Source: Pseudomonas anatoliensis
Lineage (GTDB): Bacteria; Pseudomonadota; Gammaproteobacteria; Pseudomonadales; Pseudomonadaceae
Direction: 5' to 3'
Assembly: GCF_017976235.1 (NCBI RefSeq)
Contig: NZ_JACVHC010000001.1
Span: 248,001 to 312,000, forward strand
DNA: 64,000 nt
In this document: positions 56,753 through 64,000 of the stretch, piece after piece
Layout of the letters: each line of letters starts with the position of its first letter
Position numbering within the stretch: the first letter of the stretch is position 1
Translations under genes and position numbers: made by a program
The notes under the pieces: generated by a model
What the model saw: the letters and a program-made list of their open reading frames with translations, nothing else
Database searches by the model: none
Told to the model about the DNA's origin: nothing

Positions 56753-57403
56753 ATGCCTGAAACCCAGACCGCCATCGCCGACATTCATATGCTCGACCGC
56801 GGTTATTCCCGCGAAGCCCGATCGCTGCTGTATCAGGCCTATCGCCATGAGCCGACCTTCGGTTACCTCTTCGAAGCCGAACGCCCCGGATACGAGCAAC
56901 GCGTGCGGGCGACGGTGCGCGAGCTGGTCAAACAACATTTTCTGCAGGACTTGCCCGCGATCGGCCTGCTGGTCAACGACCGACTGATCGGCATCGCCCT
57001 GATTGCGCCACCGCAGCGCCGCCTGGGCATCACCGAAAGTTGGGCATGGCGCCTGCGCATGGTGCTCAGCACCGGTTTTCGCTGCACCCGGCGCTATCTG
57101 GAATACCACGATGCCGTCGCCGCGTGCGTGCCGAGTGATTCGGTACACATGTTGCCGCTGCTCGGTATTCATCCGCAGTTTCAGGGTAAGCACTTCGGCG
57201 AGCAACTGCTGACGGCCGTACACAACTGGTGCGCGGTGGACGAAACGTCCCAAGGCGTGGTGCTCGACACTGGCAATCCACGCTATCTGGAATTTTACAA
57301 ACGACAGGGTTACGAGGAGATCGGCGAAGTTGCCGTCGGCCCGGTGCGCGAGCATGTGTTTTTCCATGCCAATCCGCAGGTGTTACAAACTGCGACCGCA
57401 TAA
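56753..57403 (+). CDS. GNAT-family N-acetyltransferase
   Basis: 216 residues from ATG 56753 (MPETQTAIADIHMLDRGYS), after CAGGGGAGAATCACTGTC; upstream extension is in the repeat. The acetyl-CoA motif A is LLGIHPQFQGKHFGEQLLTA (near 140-160) and the last strand FYKRQGYEEIGE. Target unknown. It precedes tamA by 66 nt in the same direction. Confidence 0.86.
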   Translation: MPETQTAIADIHMLDRGYSREARSLLYQAYRHEPTFGYLFEAERPGYEQRVRATVRELVKQHFLQDLPAIGLLVNDRLIGIALIAPPQRRLGITESWAWRLRMVLSTGFRCTRRYLEYHDAVAACVPSDSVHMLPLLGIHPQFQGKHFGEQLLTAVHNWCAVDETSQGVVLDTGNPRYLEFYKRQGYEEIGEVAVGPVREHVFFHANPQVLQTATA

Positions 57404-57469
57404 CGATCGAACTTTTCGAGACAAGTCCGGTTCTATCACGCTCCCAAGCTCGTGATAGCATCCGCGCCT

Positions 57470-59197
57470 ATGAAGTTTCCAGGAAGATTTACCAGTGGCG
57501 TGCTCATGCTGTTATCCAGCTGCGCGGCGCTGGCGCAAAGTGAATTGGATGTGCGGATCAAACCGTCCAACGATGAACTCAAGGCCAATATAGAAGGCTA
57601 TATCGGCAGCCTCGGTGACCGCGACGAAGAAGCCTTGCTGCGCTTCAGTCGTGGTGCCGAGGAGCAGGCGCGCAAAGCCGCGCAGGCTTTGGGCTACTAC
57701 CAGCCGCAGATTGACAGCGATGTGAAGGGCGGCGACAAGCCGCGCCTGGTGCTGAACATCGATCCCGGCGAGCCGATCCGGCTGCGCAACGTGACCATTC
57801 GCGTCGACGGGCCCGCCGCCTCCTTCAAATCCTTTCGCGTACCGAAAGCCGATGTGCTCAAACCCGGCGCGGTGCTCAACCATGGTCGCTACGAAGACGC
57901 CAAGCGGCTGATCCAGAATCAGGCCTCGCGCTTCGGTTATTTCAGTGGCCATTTCACTAGTCAAAAACTTTTGGTCGACCCGCGCGCAGGCGTCGCTGAT
58001 GTCGAACTGATCTACGAAAGCGGCCCGCGTTATGCGCTGGGCAAAGTCAGTTTCGAAGGCGATACGCCGTTCGACGAAGACTTGCTGCAACGCATGGTGC
58101 CATTCAAACCGGGCGAGCCTTACGACTCAGAGCTGATCGCCGAACTCAACCGCGATCTGCAATCGAGCGGCTATTTTGAAGGCGTGCGGGTCGACGCCGC
58201 GCCGACTGCCGCAAAAGATGACGTGATCCCGGTGGCCGTCAAACTCGACACGCGCAAGCCGCGCACCATGGGGCTCGGTCTCGGCTACTCGACCGACGTC
58301 GGCCCACGGATCAAAGCCAACTGGACGCGCCACTGGGTCAATCCGCAGGGCGACAGCTATGGCTGGGAAGCCGAACTCTCGGCGCCGCGGCAGAACGTCG
58401 GGCTGTTCTACGACATTCCGCTCGACCCGCCGCTGACCGATAAATTGCGTTGGGCCGGCGGTTATCAATTCGAAGACATCGAAGGTTCCGACACGCTCAG
58501 CAAACTGCTGACCTTCGGCCCGGAATGGCACAGCAAGTTGCCCAGCGGCTGGCAACGGGTGATCTCGCTGAAATGGCAGCGCGAGGAATACGAGCTTGGC
58601 GATGACTCTGGCTTGAGTACCTTGCTGATGCCCGGCATCAGTTACTCGTACCTGAAAAGTGACAACCGCATCGACCCGCACAACGGCTATCGCCTGACCT
58701 TTGAAAGCAAAGTCGCAAAGGAAGGCGTCGGCTCCGACACCAACCTTTTATATGGCACTGCGCTGGTCAAGGGCTTGACCACGGTGTTCGACAAACACCG
58801 TTTGCTCGGTCGCGTGCAGGTCGGCGGTAGCGCCACCAACGGTTACAAATCAGTCCCGCCATCGTTGCGCTTCTTTGCCGGTGGCGATCAGAGCGTGCGC
58901 GGTTACGACTACCAGAGCCTGTCCCCGGAAAACTCCGATGGCGACCGCATCGGCGGCCGCTACATGATTGCCGGCAGCGTTGAATATCAATACTCCGTCG
59001 CCGAGAAATGGCGGGTCGCGACCTTCGTCGATCAGGGTAACTCCTTCAACAAACTCGAACTGCCGGACCTCAAGACCGGGGTCGGTATCGGTGTGCGCTG
59101 GGTTTCGCCGGTGGGGCCGATCCGCCTCGACCTGGCCCACGCGCTGGACGACGACGGCGGCATCCGGCTGCACTTTTCCATGGGGCCTGAGCTGTGA
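57470..59197 (+). CDS. tamA: TamA, Omp85-family translocation subunit
   Basis: 575 residues from ATG 57470 (MKFPGRFTSGVLM), with a signal peptide to about residue 22. Three POTRA-type repeats (about 25-270) and a C-terminal beta-barrel (about 290-575) with the RGYDYQSLSP-type motif near residue 470. It forms with TamB the outer-membrane assembly factor for autotransporters and lipids. Its stop overlaps the tamB GTG by GTGA. Confidence 0.92.
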   Translation: MKFPGRFTSGVLMLLSSCAALAQSELDVRIKPSNDELKANIEGYIGSLGDRDEEALLRFSRGAEEQARKAAQALGYYQPQIDSDVKGGDKPRLVLNIDPGEPIRLRNVTIRVDGPAASFKSFRVPKADVLKPGAVLNHGRYEDAKRLIQNQASRFGYFSGHFTSQKLLVDPRAGVADVELIYESGPRYALGKVSFEGDTPFDEDLLQRMVPFKPGEPYDSELIAELNRDLQSSGYFEGVRVDAAPTAAKDDVIPVAVKLDTRKPRTMGLGLGYSTDVGPRIKANWTRHWVNPQGDSYGWEAELSAPRQNVGLFYDIPLDPPLTDKLRWAGGYQFEDIEGSDTLSKLLTFGPEWHSKLPSGWQRVISLKWQREEYELGDDSGLSTLLMPGISYSYLKSDNRIDPHNGYRLTFESKVAKEGVGSDTNLLYGTALVKGLTTVFDKHRLLGRVQVGGSATNGYKSVPPSLRFFAGGDQSVRGYDYQSLSPENSDGDRIGGRYMIAGSVEYQYSVAEKWRVATFVDQGNSFNKLELPDLKTGVGIGVRWVSPVGPIRLDLAHALDDDGGIRLHFSMGPEL

Positions 59198-62100
59198 AGC
59201 GTGGTTTGAAAATTACCGCACTGACGTTGTTGGCGTTGGTGTTCTTGATTGTATTGAGTGTGGCCGTCGTGCTCGGAACCAACACCGGCAGCCGCTGGGC
59301 GCTGGGTCTGGTGCCGGGCTTGAGCACGGAGAATTTCCAGGGGCGCCTCGGCGGGCAATGGAGCGCCGATCATCTTGTCTGGCAGCAAGACAGCAGCCGG
59401 GTCGAACTGGACAAGGCCATCTTCGCCTGGTCGCCGCTGTGCCTGACGCGCATGACGCTGTGCATCGATCAACTCAAGGCTGATCGGGTTGTTCTGCAAT
59501 TTCCGCCGAGTGAAGAAACCACCGAAAGCGGCCCGATCAAATTGCCGGATCTGCAGTTGCCGCTGGGTCTCGAACTGGGCGATGTGCAGGTCGGCAGTTT
59601 GCTGTTTAACGGCAGCGAGCAACTCAAAGGCCTGCAACTGGCGGCCCACTGGACCGCCAAAGGCTTGCAGATCGACAGCGTGAAATTGCAACGCGATGAG
59701 CTGAGCCTGAACCTGTCCGGATTGCTCCAGCCCACCGGTAACTGGCCGCTGAACATTGCAGGGGATCTGACCCTGCCGTCTCCGGGCACCGATCCCTGGA
59801 CGCTGGCGTTGAAAGTCGACGGCGATCTGTTGAAGACCCTCAATCTGCACGCCGACAGTCGTGGCTACCTTGATGGCCAGTTGAGCGGCGAACTGCAACC
59901 GCTGGCGGAAAACCTGCCGGCCAAGGTGCGTATCACGTCCGAGGCGTTCAAACCGAGCGCTGATCTGCCGGATACCCTGCAACTCAATCAACTCGTGCTG
60001 ACCGGTGAAGGCGACCTGAAAAACGGTTACCAGCTAAACGGCAACGCCACGCTGCCCGCCGATAAAGGCCCGGTGGCGTTGTTGCTCAAAGGCAAGGTCG
60101 ACGCCAGCGGCGCGCAAATCGCCGGCCTCGACCTGAGCGCCAACGACAAGCAAAGCCTCAAACTCACCGGCAGTGTTGACTGGAGCAAGGGTCTGACCGC
60201 TCAAGCCAACATCAATTGGCAGGACTTCCCGTGGCATCGGCTCTACAACGAAATCGACGAGCCACAGGTCGCTTTGCGTACCTTCAACGGCGAAGTGTCT
60301 TACACCGACGGTCAGTACATTGGTAACTTCGCCGCCGCGCTGGATGGCCCGGCGGGCGCATTCAGCCTGAGCAGTCCGTTTAGCGGCAGCCTTAAACAGA
60401 TCGCTTTGCCGCAACTGAAAATGGAAGCCGGGCAGGGCAAGGCCGAAGGGCACGTGAACGTGCAGTTTGCTGACGGCATTGCCTGGGACGCGGCGCTGGA
60501 CCTATCGGCGCTCAATCCGGCGTATTGGGTTGCGGAGCTGCCAGGCACCCTGGCCGGCCCACTGAAAAGCAAAGGCGAGATGAAGAACGAGCGCCTGAGC
60601 CTGACGGCCGATCTCGACCTCAAAGGCAAACTGCGCGGCCAACCGGCGATCCTCCAGGCCAAGGCTGACGGCGCTGGCGAACTATGGAATCTGAATGCCC
60701 TGCAAATCCGCCTCGGCGATAACAGCATCAGCGGCAAGGGCAGCCTGCAACAGAAACTCACCGGGCAGATCGACATCAAGTTGGCCCGTCTGGCCCAGCT
60801 CTGGCCAGAACTGCGCGGGCAGATCAACGGCCAGGTCAACGTCGCCGGCACGCTGAAAGCACCGCAAGGCAAGCTCGATCTGCAAGGGTCGCAACTGGCC
60901 TTTCAGGATAATCGCCTGCAAAGCCTCAATCTCGACGCCACCCTCGACAGCGCACAGCGAGCGAAAATCGATCTGAAAGGCAGCGGCATTCAGGCCGGCG
61001 ATACCTCGTTGGGCACACTGACCGCCAGCGCCCAAGGCGACATCAAGAGCCAGAAGCTCAACCTCGACTTGCTCGGGCCGAAACTGAAACTGGCGCTTGG
61101 CCTGGACGGCAATCTGGACAAGGGCAATTGGCGCGGGCGCCTGGCCAGCGGCGATATTCAGGCCGGCGGCCAGGATTGGAAACTGCAAAACCCGGCCAGA
61201 CTCGAGCGTCTGGCTGACGGCAAAATCAACTTCGGCGCCCATTGCTGGGTGTCCGGCAGCGCCAGCTTCTGCGGTGAAGATCAACGGCTGATGCCCGAGC
61301 CGAAACTGCGATACCACCTCAAGCAATTCCCGATTGAAAGCCTCGCGCAGTGGTTGCCCAAAGACTTCGCCTGGCAGGGCAAGCTCAATGCCGATCTGCA
61401 ACTGGACTTGCCGGCGAGCGGCCCCAATGGCGTGGTCAGCATCGACGCCAGCGGCGGCACCTTGCGTATGCGTGAGAAGGATCAGTGGCTCGACTTTCCG
61501 TACCAGACGCTGAAACTCACCAGCAAGCTGACCCCGAAACGCATCGACACCGACCTCAACTTCGTCGGTGGCAAACTCGGCGAACTGATGGTGCAGGCGC
61601 AGCTCAATCCGCTGCCGAAAAACAAACCGCTGAGCGGCTCGTTCCGCCTGACCGGGCTGGACCTGTCCGTGGCGCGGCCGTTTTTGCCAATGGTCGAGAA
61701 ACTCACCGGGCACCTCAACGGCAGCGGCACGATCTCCGGTGGTCTGCTCGCGCCGCTGGTCAACGGCACCGTGCAACTCAGCGATGGCGAAGTGTCCGGC
61801 GCCGAGTTGCCGATGGAGCTGCAGGATCTGCAACTCAAAGCAATGATTGCCGGTGAGTCGGTGCGTCTGGACGGCGGCTGGAAAAGCGGCAAGAGCGGGC
61901 AGGGCAATCTGAACGGCAACATCACCTGGGGCCAGGCGCTGGTGGTTGACCTAGCGCTTAAAGGCACGCAATTGCCGGTCAGCGTCGAGCCCTATGCCAA
62001 GCTTGAAGTGGCGCCGGACCTGAAGATTTCCATGGCCGGCGATGAGCTGAAAATTGCCGGCAAAGTGCTGGTGCCCAAAGGCGAAATCACCGTGCGTGAA

Positions 62101-62868
62101 TTGCCGCCATCGACGGTGAAGGTCTCCGATGACACGATCATCGTCGGCGCGCAGACCGAACAGGGCAAACCCCCAATCGCCATGAAAATGGACATCGACG
62201 TGGTGGTCGGGCAAGACAAGTTGAGCTTCGCCGGTTTTGGCCTGACCGCCAATCTGCAAGGTCAGGTTCACATCGGTGACAACATGGACACGCGCGGCGA
62301 ACTCTGGCTCAACGACGGGCGTTACCGCGCCTACGGTCAGCGCCTGACGGTGCGGCGTGCGCGTCTGCTGTTCGCCGGTCCCATTGATCAGCCGTATCTG
62401 GACATCGAAGCGATTCGCCAGACAGACGACGTGATCGCTGGTATTCGCCTGAGCGGCAGCGCGGAACAACCGACCACGCAGATCTTCTCCGAGCCGGCGA
62501 TGAGCCAGGAACAGGCGCTGTCTTACCTCGTCCTCGGCCGTCCGTTGAGCACCAACGGTGAAGACAACAACATGCTCGCGCAAGCGGCGTTGGGCCTGGG
62601 CTTGATGGGCAGCGCCGGGGTCACCAGCGGCCTGGCCAAGGATTTGGGCATTCAGGATTTCCAGCTCGACACACAGGGCAGCGGCGACGCCACCAGCGTG
62701 GTGGCCAGCGGCAATATCTCCGAGAAGCTCAGTTTGCGTTACGGCGTTGGCGTGTTTGAACCGGCTAGCACCATTGCCTTGCGCTACAAGCTGAGCAAGA
62801 AGGTTTACGTCGAAGTCGCCAGCGGCGTGGCCAGTTCGCTGGATATCTTCTACAAGCGCGATTTCTAG
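59194..62868 (+). CDS. tamB: TamB, AsmA-like bridging protein
   Basis: 1,224 residues, GTG start (59194) overlapping tamA. One N-terminal membrane segment (about 6-28, TALTLLALVFLIVLSVAVV) and a long beta-strand-rich periplasmic body that ends in the DUF490/TamB_C domain (LNDGRYRAYGQRLTVRR and STNGEDNNMLAQAALGLG). It spans the periplasm and lets TamA pass substrates or phospholipids; the length suits the family (about 1,200-1,300). Confidence 0.93.
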   Translation: MKRGLKITALTLLALVFLIVLSVAVVLGTNTGSRWALGLVPGLSTENFQGRLGGQWSADHLVWQQDSSRVELDKAIFAWSPLCLTRMTLCIDQLKADRVVLQFPPSEETTESGPIKLPDLQLPLGLELGDVQVGSLLFNGSEQLKGLQLAAHWTAKGLQIDSVKLQRDELSLNLSGLLQPTGNWPLNIAGDLTLPSPGTDPWTLALKVDGDLLKTLNLHADSRGYLDGQLSGELQPLAENLPAKVRITSEAFKPSADLPDTLQLNQLVLTGEGDLKNGYQLNGNATLPADKGPVALLLKGKVDASGAQIAGLDLSANDKQSLKLTGSVDWSKGLTAQANINWQDFPWHRLYNEIDEPQVALRTFNGEVSYTDGQYIGNFAAALDGPAGAFSLSSPFSGSLKQIALPQLKMEAGQGKAEGHVNVQFADGIAWDAALDLSALNPAYWVAELPGTLAGPLKSKGEMKNERLSLTADLDLKGKLRGQPAILQAKADGAGELWNLNALQIRLGDNSISGKGSLQQKLTGQIDIKLARLAQLWPELRGQINGQVNVAGTLKAPQGKLDLQGSQLAFQDNRLQSLNLDATLDSAQRAKIDLKGSGIQAGDTSLGTLTASAQGDIKSQKLNLDLLGPKLKLALGLDGNLDKGNWRGRLASGDIQAGGQDWKLQNPARLERLADGKINFGAHCWVSGSASFCGEDQRLMPEPKLRYHLKQFPIESLAQWLPKDFAWQGKLNADLQLDLPASGPNGVVSIDASGGTLRMREKDQWLDFPYQTLKLTSKLTPKRIDTDLNFVGGKLGELMVQAQLNPLPKNKPLSGSFRLTGLDLSVARPFLPMVEKLTGHLNGSGTISGGLLAPLVNGTVQLSDGEVSGAELPMELQDLQLKAMIAGESVRLDGGWKSGKSGQGNLNGNITWGQALVVDLALKGTQLPVSVEPYAKLEVAPDLKISMAGDELKIAGKVLVPKGEITVRELPPSTVKVSDDTIIVGAQTEQGKPPIAMKMDIDVVVGQDKLSFAGFGLTANLQGQVHIGDNMDTRGELWLNDGRYRAYGQRLTVRRARLLFAGPIDQPYLDIEAIRQTDDVIAGIRLSGSAEQPTTQIFSEPAMSQEQALSYLVLGRPLSTNGEDNNMLAQAALGLGLMGSAGVTSGLAKDLGIQDFQLDTQGSGDATSVVASGNISEKLSLRYGVGVFEPASTIALRYKLSKKVYVEVASGVASSLDIFYKRDF

Positions 62869-62983
62869 GTCGCGTTGACGATGACCGGATCGCCGCGCGC
62901 GCTCCGGTTATCGGCGGATGTATTAGACTCAGCGGACTTGAAAGCCGCGCGGGCCGTTGCCTGACGCCTCATAGGTTGGTCTT

Positions 62984-64000
62984 ATGATCCGCTTGAGTAC
63001 GATCCTGCTCGGTAAAGACTTTGTCCGCAAACGCTGGTCATCGCTGGCCCTGATCGGCGTGGTCTGGGGCGCGGCGGGCGTGGCGATATTCATCGATGCG
63101 CTCGACGGCGTGATGTATTTTCCGCTGCATTTTTTTGGCTATCTGCTGTTACTCGATGCCTTGATCATTCTGCTGGTGCCCGCACCGCAAACCGGCACCG
63201 CTGCCGCTTTGCGCAAAGCGCGAGGTGTGGCTTTCCTGATACTTGGGCTGCTGATTGTCGACAGGCAACATGCCGCCAGCCTGATTCTGGCGGTGCTGTT
63301 TGGCGGGGCTTTTCTGGTCGATGGTGGCTTCCGGCTGGCGGCGGCAGTGGTGGTGCGTTTTGTCGGCTGGCGACTGTCATTGCTGACGGGGTTGTTCGAG
63401 ATTGGTTTTGGCCTTTTCATCCTCGAACCGTACCCGACGGTCTATAAGGGAACGGTGCCGTTCTGCATTGGCATGAGCATTTTTCTCTCGGGCGGTGCCT
63501 TGTTGCGCCAGGCCATCCGCTTCAAAAACTGGCAGTCGTCGATCAGCATTTCCCCCGTCAGTGCGCCGGCATGCAGCAACGCACTGGTGATCCATGTCTG
63601 GACACCCAGCGGCACGGTCGACGATACCCTGGTACGCAATCGCCTGCTCAATCGTTATATCGCGGCGGTCGACGTCAACGGCGTCATCTCTGCCGGCCAC
63701 GCCGCACTCGAGTGCGGGCCGGACATCTACATCAGCCACTATCCGCAGGACGACATTGACCGTTCGGCCGGGGATTTCGTGCGGTTGCTGCGGGCGACGC
63801 CGAACAACGATGTCGCCGGCAGGTTTTTACCCGATTATCCGAGCGAGGTCGCCGACTGGTGTCCATCGTCGGTTCAAGTCAGTTTTGCCCATTACGATGC
63901 GCAGCGATTGGCCGGGTTCTGGGCCAACTATCGGCAGAACGCCACCTACAACCTCACCAGCCGCAATTGCTCCAGTGCCGTCGCCCATAGCCTGGAAGCG
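62984..64000 (+). CDS. DUF308/HdeD-like membrane protein with peptidase-like tail (3' end missing)
   Basis: ATG 62984 after TCATAGGTTGGTCTT opens a frame that stays open through base 64000 (339 codons; the rest is outside the window). Residues 1-185 show about six membrane segments (SLALIGVVWGAAGVAIFIDA, LLLDALIILLVP, GVAFLILGLLIV, LILAVLFGGAFL, LLTGLFEIGFGLFI, FCIGMSIFLSGG) of the HdeD/DUF308 kind. From about 200 a soluble domain starts: GHAALECGPDIYISHYP (His near 239) and RNCSSAVAHSLE (Cys near 328) resemble cysteine-peptidase-like lumenal domains. Function unknown. Confidence 0.75.
   Translation, partial: MIRLSTILLGKDFVRKRWSSLALIGVVWGAAGVAIFIDALDGVMYFPLHFFGYLLLLDALIILLVPAPQTGTAAALRKARGVAFLILGLLIVDRQHAASLILAVLFGGAFLVDGGFRLAAAVVVRFVGWRLSLLTGLFEIGFGLFILEPYPTVYKGTVPFCIGMSIFLSGGALLRQAIRFKNWQSSISISPVSAPACSNALVIHVWTPSGTVDDTLVRNRLLNRYIAAVDVNGVISAGHAALECGPDIYISHYPQDDIDRSAGDFVRLLRATPNNDVAGRFLPDYPSEVADWCPSSVQVSFAHYDAQRLAGFWANYRQNATYNLTSRNCSSAVAHSLEA

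Overview
The window is a chromosomal segment of a fluorescent Pseudomonas, probably of the P. fluorescens/P. koreensis group. This rests on the tig-clpP-clpX-lon-hupB-ppiD order, the split liu (leucine catabolism) genes, the PrrF and CrcY small RNAs, the phnWX genes, high G+C codon use and many Pseudomonas-type palindromic intergenic repeats. Assignments come from reading sequence and recalling families; no database search was run.

Layout. 1-8.2 kb: protein quality control (trigger factor, ClpP, ClpX, Lon, HU-beta, PpiD), with a degenerate tRNA-Asp-like sequence between hupB and ppiD. 8.2-14.5 kb: a repeat-rich gap, a DUF2242-type lipoprotein, a 28-codon acidic small protein, an AraC regulator, a nitrilase-fold protein lacking catalytic residues, and FadH. 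14.6-18.4 kb: two paralogous unrecognised proteins with a Pro/Lys-rich N-terminus and a PDG-repeat C-terminus, flanking a PLP desulfhydrase/ACC-deaminase-like gene and a cytochrome b561. 18.4-25.6 kb: 2-aminoethylphosphonate module (PhnX, PhnW, two LysR regulators, an OPA-type MFS carrier, a FAD amine oxidoreductase). 25.7-31 kb: short orphan VgrG, YebC-family regulator, leucine-rich-repeat kinase, ZapE.

31.2-37.7 kb: an ECF sigma/anti-sigma pair and a catalase-family peroxidase/cytochrome b561 pair share the promoter pattern GGAATAA-N14-CGTCT. Between them lies a three-gene cassette: an NRPS-type adenylation enzyme, a ferric-reductase-like membrane flavoprotein and an internally deleted crotonase. 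This is the strongest candidate here for a poorly described system. 37.7-41.8 kb: MFS carrier, M14 carboxypeptidase, Fur-boxed PrrF RNA, a small DUF6124-like protein and an S24 repressor.

41.8-54 kb: leucine/branched acyl-CoA catabolism (LiuDCBA, an acyl-CoA synthetase, LiuE, LiuR) with three LiuR-like palindromes and a CrcY-type RNA under a sigma-54 promoter, then a LysR regulator and an acyl-CoA dehydrogenase. 54-64 kb: a PstS-OmpA fusion, XthA, a GNAT acetyltransferase, TamA-TamB, and the start of a DUF308 membrane protein fused to a peptidase-like domain that runs off the window.
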